Below are positions 20,617 through 28,282 of a stretch of 64,000 bases of DNA, piece after piece (within the stretch, counting starts at the first letter, position 1; each line of letters starts with the position of its first letter). The notes beneath the pieces are model-generated. The model was given only the letters and a program-made list of their open reading frames with translations, had not been told where the DNA came from and did not search any database. The stretch is taken from positions 51,364-115,363 of the forward strand of contig NZ_JAAIVI010000022.1 of the NCBI RefSeq assembly GCF_011008905.1, given 5' to 3'. Made by a program: the position numbers and the translations under genes. Origin of the DNA: Wenzhouxiangella sp. XN201. GTDB lineage: Bacteria > Pseudomonadota > Gammaproteobacteria > Xanthomonadales > Wenzhouxiangellaceae.

Positions 20617-21857
20617 AGCGAATCCAGGCGGCGGCGCACCAGGCGCTGTTGCGGTTCCTGCTCGGTCAGCGCCAGTGCCCGCTGCCAGGCATCGCGGGCC
20701 GCCCGATTCTCGCCCAGACGGGCCAGCAATTCCGCCCGTGTGGCATGCGCCGGGAAGAAGTCCGTCAACTCGTCGCGCTCGAGAATCGCCTCCACCCGAT
20801 CGAGTCCCGCCTGTGGGCCGTCGCGCATGGCGATGGCCGCGGCCAGGTTGAGTTCGACCACCGGCGAGGGCGCAATGCGCATCAGCACCCGGTAGAGTTC
20901 GACGATCTGCGGCCAGTCGGTCGCCTCCCAGGACGGCGACTCGGCGTGCAGCGCCGCAATCGCACCCTGCACCGAGTACGGTCCCCATTGCCTGGTCGCC
21001 AGCGCCTGCTCGACCAGGAGAACACCCTCGGCGATCTGTTCGCGGTCCCAGCGCGAGCGATCCTGGTGTTCGAGCAGCACGATATCGCCGGCCTCGTCGA
21101 TGCGGGTTGCCCGGCGCGCGTCATGCAGCAGCATCAGCCCCAACAGGCCGCGGGTTTCAGCATCCGGGGCGAGCCGCACCAGCAAACGGCCCAGTCGCAG
21201 CGCCTCGCTGCACAGACGGGGACGGGTCAGTGTTTCACCGGCCGACGCGGCATAGCCTTCGTTGAACACCAGGTAGACGACGTGTAACACGGCCTCGAGC
21301 CGCTGCGGCAGATCGCGGGCCTCGGGCAATTCGAAGGGAATGCCGGCGTCGCGGATCTTGTGCTTGGCGCGCACGATGCGCTGGGCCATGGTCGGCACGG
21401 CGGTTAGAAAAGCGCGCGCCACCTCTTCGGTGGTCAGGCCGCAAACCTCGCGCAGGGTCAGGGCAACCTGGGCCTCGCGGGCCAGCGCGGGATGGCAGCA
21501 GGTAAAGATCAGGCGCAGAAGATCGTCCTCGACCACCGGATCGTCCTCCGGCCCCGGCCCGACGGCCTGCGAACCATCGGCAGCGAGTTCACGGGCAATC
21601 TCGGCCCAGCGCGAGTTGCGCCGCATGCGATCGATGCCCTTGTGGCGCGCGGTCGATACCAGCCAGGCACGCGGCTTGTCCGGCACACCCGCCTGCGGCC
21701 ACTGCTCGGCCGCCAGCGCGAAGGCCTCCTGCATGGCTTCCTCGGCCTGCTCGAAATCACCCAGCAGGCGAATCAGGGTGGCGAATACGCGCCGGGACTC
21801 GGACCGGTAGATCGACTCGATCCGAGCCTCGACCGAGGCTGACCCGATCGGGTTCAT
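20607..21857 (-). CDS. ECF sigma factor, ECF42 type (DUF6596)
   Basis: The protein has 416 residues. Sigma region 2 (about 15-85, AEEAMQEAFALAAEQWPQ and AWLVSTARHKGIDRMRR) and region 4 (about 115-180, TLREVCGLTTEEVARAFLT) are followed by a C-terminal extension of more than 200 residues. The extension contains VYLVFNEGYAAS and TPR-like helices, which is diagnostic of group ECF42. No anti-sigma gene is present. The group is thought to be controlled by the extension itself and to be encoded beside DGPF proteins. It is the last gene of a four-gene operon, 39 bases after the DUF1428 gene. Confidence 0.92.
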   Translation of the reverse strand: MNPIGSASVEARIESIYRSESRRVFATLIRLLGDFEQAEEAMQEAFALAAEQWPQAGVPDKPRAWLVSTARHKGIDRMRRNSRWAEIARELAADGSQAVGPGPEDDPVVEDDLLRLIFTCCHPALAREAQVALTLREVCGLTTEEVARAFLTAVPTMAQRIVRAKHKIRDAGIPFELPEARDLPQRLEAVLHVVYLVFNEGYAASAGETLTRPRLCSEALRLGRLLVRLAPDAETRGLLGLMLLHDARRATRIDEAGDIVLLEHQDRSRWDREQIAEGVLLVEQALATRQWGPYSVQGAIAALHAESPSWEATDWPQIVELYRVLMRIAPSPVVELNLAAAIAMRDGPQAGLDRVEAILERDELTDFFPAHATRAELLARLGENRAARDAWQRALALTEQEPQQRLVRRRLDSLQS

Positions 21858-21896
21858 GCAGCCACAATCAGGTAGGCGTTCAACGCCATGAGGCCG

Positions 21897-22253
21897 CTAC
21901 TTGTCGACCAGCACGGAAAAACCACCCCAGGCCATGCGGCCACAGTCGAAGGGCATGTCTTTTGGCCCCATGGCCTGAATGCGAGGGTCTTCCATGACCT
22001 TGCGGTTGACCTCGTCGCGATGCTCGCGCGAGCGGTACACGATCCAGGCAAAGACCACCGTCTCGCCTTCGTGACAGCCGGCCATTTTCGGGAACGGCAC
22101 CAATTCGTCACTTTCGAGATCATCGCCGACACACTCGATGTATTCGAGCGCGCCGTGCTCCTTCCAGATTTCGCCGGCTTGCGCGGCAATCTCGCGATAA
22201 TCGTCGATGCGATCTTCAGCGATCGGTAGAACGAAACCGTCTACGTATTTCAT
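21897..22253 (-). CDS. DUF1428 family protein
   Basis: The protein has 118 residues. It starts MKYVDGFVLPI and contains GALEYIECVGDD, VVFAWIVYRSREHRDEVN and MPFDCGRMAWGGF, the typical pattern of DUF1428, a small ferredoxin-like alpha-beta barrel family. No catalytic role is established. GGAG upstream of the ATG at 22253 supports this start. The ATG overlaps the stop of the preceding SRPBCC gene, which places both in the ECF42 operon. Such small dimeric barrel proteins are frequent companions of ECF42 factors. Confidence 0.88.
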   Translation of the reverse strand: MKYVDGFVLPIAEDRIDDYREIAAQAGEIWKEHGALEYIECVGDDLESDELVPFPKMAGCHEGETVVFAWIVYRSREHRDEVNRKVMEDPRIQAMGPKDMPFDCGRMAWGGFSVLVDK

Positions 22254-22777
22254 GATTTTCTCTCCTCGAGATGTTGTTGTAGCTGGTCCAGTGTTCCGCC
22301 CCAACCCTGGCGGCAGTCGTCATGGCCATTGCCGAAACGCTCGATCTCGGCCAGCGTGGCATCGGCGGGAATCCATTCGATGCCCAGCCGGGAGCTTTCG
22401 CCGTGCGCCTGGAATCGGATGACGGTATAGACCAGCAGCGGCCAGTCCGGCTCCCAGGGATGCCGGGTCGGTCCGCCGCCGTTCTCATCGGAGAACAGCG
22501 CCAGGAAATCCAGCCGGCTTTGGGGCTCGATGCGCTCGATATCCCAGCGCCCCCACATCACGCCACCGTCGGGCAGGTCGAGGCCGTAGTGAAAGTGCCC
22601 ACCAACTCGCAGATCGAGATCGGCATGACGGCACGGAAAACCCTTCGGCCCCCACCATTGCAGCAGCCGGTCGCGCTCGGTCCAGGCGCGCCAGACATCG
22701 GCAACCGGCGCGTCGAATTCACGCTCGAGGCGAAAAGTCACATGTTCGGCGAGGTTGCGTTGCCGGGCAGTACTCAT
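22250..22777 (-). CDS. SRPBCC/AHSA1-domain protein
   Basis: The 175-residue protein has the START-like SRPBCC fold. It begins with REFDAPVADVWRAWTERDRLLQWWGPKGF, continues with LDLRVGGHFHYGLDLPDGG, and ends with the helix EWIPADATLAEIERFGNG...GWGGTLDQLQQHL. Homologues bind hydrophobic ligands or resemble Aha1 chaperone activators, and no substrate can be assigned. It overlaps the genes on both sides by 4 bases, so it is firmly part of the sigma-factor operon. Confidence 0.9.
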   Translation of the reverse strand: MSTARQRNLAEHVTFRLEREFDAPVADVWRAWTERDRLLQWWGPKGFPCRHADLDLRVGGHFHYGLDLPDGGVMWGRWDIERIEPQSRLDFLALFSDENGGGPTRHPWEPDWPLLVYTVIRFQAHGESSRLGIEWIPADATLAEIERFGNGHDDCRQGWGGTLDQLQQHLEERKS

Positions 22778-23136
22778 GCGCCCCCCTGCTCGTCGAGTTG
22801 CAGCTCACGCACCGGCCGGACCTCGATCGAGCCGACCCGGGCCGGCGGAATGCCTTCGGCGATGCGGATCGCTTCGTTGAGATCGCGCGCTTCGACCATA
22901 TAGAAGCCGGTCAACTGCTCGGTAGTTTCGGCAAACGGCCCGTCGGTCACCAGGGTCTTTCCCTCGCGAACCCGGACGGTGGTGGCGGTTGCGACCGGCT
23001 CAAGCGCCTGCCCGGCGATGAGTCGGCCATCATCGATCAGCGAGGTCGCGTAGGCATGGCACTCCGGATCGCGCGGGCTTTCGGGCAGGTCATGCAGGTG
23101 GTCTTCACGCGCATAGACCAGGCAGAGATATTTCAC
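22774..23136 (-). CDS. YCII-related (DGPF) domain protein
   Basis: The protein has 120 residues. It starts with GTG, giving MKYLCLVYARED, with AAGGAG six bases upstream. The family motif TDGPFAETTEQLTGFYMVEA (DGPF) is complete and is followed by EAIRIAEGIPPARVGSIEVRPV. DGPF proteins are the hallmark neighbours of ECF42 sigma factors and are thought to be their main targets, although their biochemistry is unknown. This is the first gene of the operon. A TGTCGA element lies about 55 bases upstream. Confidence 0.93.
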   Translation of the reverse strand: MKYLCLVYAREDHLHDLPESPRDPECHAYATSLIDDGRLIAGQALEPVATATTVRVREGKTLVTDGPFAETTEQLTGFYMVEARDLNEAIRIAEGIPPARVGSIEVRPVRELQLDEQGGA

Positions 23137-23169
23137 GATGCACTCCTTTTCGGCTGTACTTACTCCATG

Positions 23170-23196
23170 GTCGATTGGATCGGCCGGGATTCGACA
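23170..23196 (-). promoter_or_regulatory. Putative ECF42-dependent promoter
   Basis: On the minus strand TGTCGA (23191-23196) is followed 17 bases later by CGAC (23170-23173), upstream of the DGPF gene start at 23136. As I recall, TGTCGA is the -35 element reported for ECF42 factors in Streptomyces. Positive autoregulation of the operon is inferred. Confidence 0.5.
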
Positions 23197-23349
23197 TGCT
23201 CGCGAACACGGCTTGCGCCGCCCCATCCAGCAACTTACATCCCGATTGGAAAAATTCCTACACCTGACAGCGTCGGTTGAGGCTAGAGGCCGGTCGGGCA
23301 CCTGCGGGAACATGGCAGTCCAGGCACCACAGCAAGAGGAGCCCCGACC

Positions 23350-23874
23350 ATGAGGACACAGACGGGATTGACCCTGATCGAACTGCTGATCGCAGTATCC
23401 CTGATGGCGGTCATCCTGACCACCGCCGTACCGGCCCTTGGGAATTTCCTTGAACAGCAGCGACTGACCGCCGCCGCCAATCAGCTCGTCGGTCACCTCA
23501 ACTATGCCCGCTACGAGGCGGTCTTTCGAAACCAACCGGTGGCCGCCTGCCCAAGCTCGGACGGACTGAGCTGCAGCGGCGGCAATCGCTGGGACAACGG
23601 CTGGATCGTCTATCTCGATCCCGAGAGAAAGGGACAGCCGGACGGGCCCAAAGACATACTGCGTGTGGTCGAGCCGCAGACTTCCCTGCTGATGCACTCG
23701 GCAGGACGCCACCGCGTCCGTTTCCAGGGCCACGGCGGTGCCTACGGCACCAACCTGACCATCCGCGTATGCGCCCCCGACCAGCCGGACATGGCACGCG
23801 CCGTAATCGTATCCAACCCCGGCCGCGTCCGCGCAACGCGCGATGTTGATCCGGCTGAATGCTCTCCCTCCTGA
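23350..23874 (+). CDS. GspH/FimT-type pseudopilin
   Basis: The protein has 174 residues. It carries a type IV prepilin signal with a short leader MRTQTG, cleavage before LTLIELLIAVSLMAVILTT, and glutamate at position +5 of the mature protein. The GspH/FimT C-terminal domain includes ARYEAVFRNQPVAACPS and GGNRWDNGWIVYLD. It should be a minor pseudopilin that primes type IV pili or a type II secretion pseudopilus. No other pilus or secretion gene is present nearby, so it stands as an orphan. AAGAGGAG lies about 9 bases before the ATG. Confidence 0.88.
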   Translation: MRTQTGLTLIELLIAVSLMAVILTTAVPALGNFLEQQRLTAAANQLVGHLNYARYEAVFRNQPVAACPSSDGLSCSGGNRWDNGWIVYLDPERKGQPDGPKDILRVVEPQTSLLMHSAGRHRVRFQGHGGAYGTNLTIRVCAPDQPDMARAVIVSNPGRVRATRDVDPAECSPS

Positions 23875-23952
23875 ATGGAGCAGCGTGCGGCTTGCCGGGA
23901 ACCGCAGCCTCGGTTAAGGTTTTCGGCTGGCGAACCACAGTAGGAGGGCCTT

Positions 23953-24870
23953 ATGGCCAGGGAATGGACTCGGACCCTGACGGGCATTTGCATGGCAGCG
24001 ATCATCGGGCTGGTGACATCAGCGGCTTTGGCACTGGAAACGGACCCCGAAGGCTGGATCGCTTTTGACGGCAGCGAGGGCCAGATCGGGCTCGATGGCA
24101 GCGTCAACGGCGAACCGGTCCGGATCATCATCGACTCCACCGTCAACACCAGCGTGATTTCCACGGCGTTCGCGGAACGAGCCGGTATCCGGAAAGATCA
24201 CAAGGTCGAGTTCGAGATGGGTGGAAGTCTCGCGAATAAACGGGTCTATGCATCGCGCCGATTCGAAGTCGAAATCGACGGGTCCTCGCTGAACTTCAGT
24301 GGTCTGCCCATCGTCCCCGGTGACGGCTTCGACATGATTCTCGGCCACCCGGTTTTCGAAGGCGCCGTGGTGCAGATCGACTACCCCAATCAGCGATTCC
24401 GCTTCCTGTCTCCGGAGGCGGTGAAGTTCGAAGGCAATACGGAAGTGCGCCGGGGTCCGCTGGGCGAACTGATGGTCGAGACCGCGATTGAAGGCAACCG
24501 TGCCTGGCTGACGCTGGATACCGGTCTTCCAGGCGCCACGCTATTGACCGAAGACTTCGTAATCAGCAACGGGCTGGAAGACAAGCGGATCGAGCCGGCG
24601 CAAGGAACGGACTCCGAACAAACGGAAGCAGACGCCCTTCAAATGCTGAAACTGGACAGGGTCGAACTCGGACCCTATCGCTTCGAGCAATTCCTTGCCC
24701 GTTACGGCGGTGACGAAAAGCGGACCATGGACGTCGGTCGCGGCGAGACCGGCAGCCGAATACGCAAGGATCGCTCGCATCACGACGGCCTGCTGGGCTA
24801 CGAAGTCCTGAAAAACTTTCTGATCACAACCGACTTCAGCAACGGCAAGCTGCACCTGCACGTGCCCTGA
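23953..24870 (+). CDS. Exported retropepsin-like aspartyl protease homologue
   Basis: The protein has 305 residues. A signal peptide or anchor (about 10-28) is followed by two retropepsin-like repeats. The first has IIIDSTVNTSVIS where D-(S/T)-G is expected, so glycine is replaced by threonine. The second has the intact WLTLDTGLPGATLL. Each is followed by the hydrophobic turn of the fold (ILGHPVFEG and LLGYEVLKNFLITTD). Peptidase activity is uncertain because of the first motif. A periplasmic location is predicted from the N-terminus. It lies 78 bases after the pseudopilin gene. A hairpin follows. Confidence 0.75.
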   Translation: MAREWTRTLTGICMAAIIGLVTSAALALETDPEGWIAFDGSEGQIGLDGSVNGEPVRIIIDSTVNTSVISTAFAERAGIRKDHKVEFEMGGSLANKRVYASRRFEVEIDGSSLNFSGLPIVPGDGFDMILGHPVFEGAVVQIDYPNQRFRFLSPEAVKFEGNTEVRRGPLGELMVETAIEGNRAWLTLDTGLPGATLLTEDFVISNGLEDKRIEPAQGTDSEQTEADALQMLKLDRVELGPYRFEQFLARYGGDEKRTMDVGRGETGSRIRKDRSHHDGLLGYEVLKNFLITTDFSNGKLHLHVP

Positions 24871-24947
24871 TCGCAGGGCAGCAACCTATTGGCCACGACC
24901 CGGCGACCTGGCCGGCACGCAGGCGCCTGGGCAGCGCCTAGTGCCAC

Positions 24948-24975
24948 GCGTGGTGGTCGGTTTGGACCACCACGC
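24948..24975. terminator. Hairpin before the fatty-acid block
   Basis: A perfect 11-bp stem with a 6-base loop separates the retropepsin-like gene from the TetR/fad region. No T-run follows. Confidence 0.5.
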
Positions 24976-25027
24976 AGCCAAGCGCCACACATCATTCCCG
25001 CTTGCAACGGATTGGTCCAGGGCGTAA

Positions 25028-25049
25028 GATTAAAACGGTTGTTTTAATC
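25028..25049. promoter_or_regulatory. Palindromic operator of the PsrA-like regulator
   Basis: A perfect 9-bp inverted repeat (GATTAAAAC/GTTTTAATC) with a GGTT spacer ends 11 bases before the TTG start of the TetR gene. The core AAAAC-N4-GTTTT resembles PsrA boxes (GAAAC-N4-GTTTC). Autorepression together with the overlapping fadE is inferred. Confidence 0.7.
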
Positions 25050-25060
25050 GGACGTTTCAA

Positions 25061-25699
25061 TTGTCGGAATCCACTCGCGACCGCATTCTCGACGCCGCCG
25101 AGCGCCAGTTCGCCGAACAGGGATTTCACCTGACCACGCTGCGGCAGATTACCCAGGCGGCCGAGGCCAACCTGGCCGCGGTGAACTATTACTTCGGCTC
25201 CAAGCAGGAACTCATCCGGGCGATCTTCCGGCGCCGGCTCGATGCCTTGAACGCCGCCCGGCTGGAACGCCTCGAAACCGTACTCGCCGACAGCGACCCC
25301 CCCGATCTGGAAGCCGTTCTCGATGCCTTTGTCGAGCCGGCACTGGAATTCACCCGCGGCGGCGATGCCGAGGGCCAACGCTTCATGCAGCTTCTGCTGC
25401 GCGCCTTCGCCGATCGCGATACCGCGCTGCAAGAGGCCATGCGCCATGAATACGCGCACGTGATGCGCCGCTTCGCCGACGCCGTTGGCGACGCCCTGCC
25501 AGGCGCCGAACCGGCACGACTGCGCCAGCAACTCGACTTCATTGTCGGCGCCCTCACGCTGACCATGGCCGAATCAGCCCTGAAGGACACCCGCATCATT
25601 GCCGCCGAGCTGGTGCAATTCGCCGCCGCCGGCCTGCGCGGCAGTCTCGAATCCCGAATCCACGATGGTGCCCGACGCACCCTGGAGGCCACATCATGA
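25061..25699 (+). CDS. TetR family regulator, PsrA-like
   Basis: The protein has 212 residues. The TetR helix-turn-helix (about 8-55) contains LTTLRQITQAAEANLAAVNYYFGSKQELI, very close to that of PsrA, the fatty-acid-responsive repressor of beta-oxidation genes in pseudomonads. The C-terminal half is the ligand and dimer domain. It starts with TTG, shortly after the palindrome at 25028-25049, with no clear Shine-Dalgarno. The stop overlaps the ATG of fadE, which directly links it to acyl-CoA metabolism. Long-chain acyl-CoA or fatty acid is the expected effector. Confidence 0.85.
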   Translation: MSESTRDRILDAAERQFAEQGFHLTTLRQITQAAEANLAAVNYYFGSKQELIRAIFRRRLDALNAARLERLETVLADSDPPDLEAVLDAFVEPALEFTRGGDAEGQRFMQLLLRAFADRDTALQEAMRHEYAHVMRRFADAVGDALPGAEPARLRQQLDFIVGALTLTMAESALKDTRIIAAELVQFAAAGLRGSLESRIHDGARRTLEATS

Positions 25700-28134
25700 C
25701 CTGGTTGTTGATCCTCGCACTCCTCATCGGCCTGCTCGCCCTGGCCTGGTTTCGCACTCCGTCCTGGCTGGCCGCATTGCTGGCCATCGCCTCCCTGGCG
25801 GGCACCATCTGGTACGTGGCCGCCTGGCCGGTAATCACGCTCTACGCAATTGCTGCCGTCGCCCTGACGGTGGTCGCCATCCGCCCCTTGCGCCGGATGC
25901 TGGTCTCGGACCGCCTGTTCGGCTGGTTCAAATCGGTACTGCCGGCAATCTCGGATACCGAACGCGAAGCGCTCGACGCCGGCACGGTCTGGTGGGACGC
26001 CGAACTGTTTTCCGGCCGTCCACGCTGGAAGCGTCTGTTCGCTATCGACAAGCCGACACTGTCGGCCGAAGAACAAGCCTTTCTCGACGGCCCCGTGGAG
26101 GAGCTCTGCGGCATGCTGGACGAGTGGCAGATTACCCACGAGCTCAAGGATCTGCCGGAGGAGGCCTGGCAATTCATTCGCGACCAGCGCTTTTTGAGCA
26201 TGATCATCCCGAAGGAATACGGTGGCCTGGGATTCTCGTCCCAGGGCAATGCCGCCGTGGTCACCAAGCTTGCCACTCGCAGCCTGTCAGCCGCCGTTTC
26301 CGTAATGGTGCCCAATTCGCTCGGCCCCGGCGAACTGCTGATGCATTTCGGCACCGACGGGCAGAAGAATCACTACCTGCCGCGCCTGGCGAAGGGCGAG
26401 GACATCCCCTGCTTTGCCCTCACCTCCCCGCTGGCCGGCTCGGATGCCGCCGCCATGCCCGACGAGGGCATCGTTTGCAGGGACACCTTCGAGGGCGAAG
26501 AAGTCCTCGGTCTGCGCGTCAGCTGGGACAAGCGCTACATCACCCTGGCACCGATCGCCACGGTGCTCGGGCTGGCCTTCAAGGCGAGGGATCCCGAAGG
26601 CCTGCTCGGCGGCCCGGAAAACCTGGGCATCACCTGCGCCCTCATCCCGACCGACACACCGGGCGTGGAGATCGGCGATCGCCATCTGCCTGGCGGCAGC
26701 ATCTTCCTCAATGGTCCGACCCGCGGCAAGGACGTGTTCATTCCGATGGACTGGGTCATCGGCGGCCAGGAACGTGTCGGCCAGGGCTGGCGCATGCTGA
26801 TGCATTGCCTGGCGGCCGGCCGCGCCATTTCCCTGCCGGCCCAGAGCGTGGCCAACGGCAAGCTCACCAGCATGACGACCGGTGCCTATGCCCGCGTGCG
26901 CTATCAGTTCAAGCAGCCGATCGGCCAGTTCGAGGGCATCGAGGAACCGCTGGCGCGCATCGGCGGCGAGACCTACCGCATGGAAGCCGCCCACAAGCTC
27001 ACGCTCAGCGCGCTCGACCATGGCGAGAAACCGGTCGTTCTGTCGGCCATTCTCAAGGCCTACCTGACCGAGGCCAACCGGCGCGTGCTCAACGACGCCA
27101 TGGACGTGCACGGCGGCAAGGCCGTGGTCGAAGGACCCAACAATTACTTGTCGATCCCGTGGCAGTCCATTCCCGTCGCGATCACGGTCGAGGGCGCCAA
27201 TATCCTGACCCGCTCGATGATCGTCTTTGGCCAAGGTGCCATTCGCTGCCACCCCTACCTGCTTAAGGAAATGCAGGCGGCCCAGGATGACGATGCCAGG
27301 GCCTTCGACAAGGCGTTGTTCGGTCACATCGGCTTTCTGATCTCCAACCTGGTGCGGGCGCCGCTGCTGGCGCTGACCGGCGGGCGCCTGAGCCTGAGCC
27401 CGGTCTCTGGACCGACCGCGCGCGACTACCGCCGCATCAATCGCCTGAGTTCGGCCTTCACCCTGATCGCCGACCTGTGCCTGCTCATCCTGGGCGGCAA
27501 GTTCAAGTTCAAGGAAACGCTTTCCGGCCGCCTGGCCGACGCCCTGGCACATCTTTACATGGCGTCGGCCAGCCTGCGCCGCTTCGAAGACGACGGTCGG
27601 CCCGCGGAAGACCTGCCGCTGGTGCAGTGGGCCGTCAGCGACAGTCTCAATCAGGTAGAGAATGCACTGCTGGCCGTGCTGCGCAACTTCCCGCTGCCAT
27701 TGATGGGAGGGATTTTGCGGCTCAAGCTCTTCCCCTGGGGCCGCCGCCATCATCCGGTCGACGACCGGACCGGCCAGCGAATCGCCCAGTTGATGCAGGA
27801 AGACAGCCCCGGCCGCGAGCGCCTGATCAATGGCGCCTACCAGTCGAAGGCTGATGATGGCCTGGGACTGCTGCTGCAGGCCTTCGATGCCGTTCTCAAG
27901 GCCGCACCGGCCGAGATGGCGGTGCGCAACGCGCTCAAGGTCGTGCCGAGCCCGATCAACGTCGACGAAGTCGTCGGCAAGGCCGTAGCCACCGGCGTGA
28001 TCACCGAGGAACAAGGCACCGACCTGAAGCGGGCACAGGAGCTGACGGCGAAAGTCATTGCCGTTGACGAGTTCACGCCGGAGGAGATCGGCGGCCGACA
28101 GGCAATGCAACCACCTGTCGCCAAGGCCAGTTGA
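25696..28134 (+). CDS. fadE: Acyl-CoA dehydrogenase, FadE type
   Basis: The 812-residue protein has nearly the length of E. coli FadE (814). Two N-terminal membrane helices (about 3-17 and 22-55) are followed by the acyl-CoA dehydrogenase core, including LSMIIPKEYGGLGFS, PCFALTSPLAGSDAA and MDVHGGKAVVEGPNN. A long C-terminal domain unique to this subfamily ends the protein. It catalyses the first, FAD-dependent oxidation of beta-oxidation at the inner membrane. It overlaps the PsrA-like gene, so both should respond to the same operator. Confidence 0.95.
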   Translation: MTWLLILALLIGLLALAWFRTPSWLAALLAIASLAGTIWYVAAWPVITLYAIAAVALTVVAIRPLRRMLVSDRLFGWFKSVLPAISDTEREALDAGTVWWDAELFSGRPRWKRLFAIDKPTLSAEEQAFLDGPVEELCGMLDEWQITHELKDLPEEAWQFIRDQRFLSMIIPKEYGGLGFSSQGNAAVVTKLATRSLSAAVSVMVPNSLGPGELLMHFGTDGQKNHYLPRLAKGEDIPCFALTSPLAGSDAAAMPDEGIVCRDTFEGEEVLGLRVSWDKRYITLAPIATVLGLAFKARDPEGLLGGPENLGITCALIPTDTPGVEIGDRHLPGGSIFLNGPTRGKDVFIPMDWVIGGQERVGQGWRMLMHCLAAGRAISLPAQSVANGKLTSMTTGAYARVRYQFKQPIGQFEGIEEPLARIGGETYRMEAAHKLTLSALDHGEKPVVLSAILKAYLTEANRRVLNDAMDVHGGKAVVEGPNNYLSIPWQSIPVAITVEGANILTRSMIVFGQGAIRCHPYLLKEMQAAQDDDARAFDKALFGHIGFLISNLVRAPLLALTGGRLSLSPVSGPTARDYRRINRLSSAFTLIADLCLLILGGKFKFKETLSGRLADALAHLYMASASLRRFEDDGRPAEDLPLVQWAVSDSLNQVENALLAVLRNFPLPLMGGILRLKLFPWGRRHHPVDDRTGQRIAQLMQEDSPGRERLINGAYQSKADDGLGLLLQAFDAVLKAAPAEMAVRNALKVVPSPINVDEVVGKAVATGVITEEQGTDLKRAQELTAKVIAVDEFTPEEIGGRQAMQPPVAKAS

Positions 28135-28155
28135 GCAACTTCAAAAAGACCTTTT

Positions 28156-28243
28156 AAACGCAAAGACGCGAAGCAGCGAAGAACGCAAAGAAATCATTCA
28201 ATTAATAACTTCGCGATCTTTGCTGCTTCGCTGCTTTGCGTTT
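28156..28243. repeat. Long intergenic inverted repeat between fadE and fadN
   Basis: The arms 28156-28181 and 28218-28243 match at about 23 of 26 positions as inverted copies. They are built from short words such as CGCAAAG and CGAAG repeated within each arm. Flanking bases also pair partly, so the hairpin may span most of the 148-base gap. It could act as a transcript-stability or attenuation element inside the fad cluster. Confidence 0.7.
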
Positions 28244-28282
28244 CAAAGATTTTCAAACAGGACCTGATAGAAGGGACATGAA

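Noticed and set aside
26287..28110. 607-codon minus-strand frame opposite fadE
   Set aside because: It is a shadow of fadE. No ribosome site or domain is seen.
28137..28262. Insertion-sequence remnant between fadE and fadN
   Set aside because: No transposase fragment, target duplication or defined terminal repeats were found. The arms are made of short repeated words.
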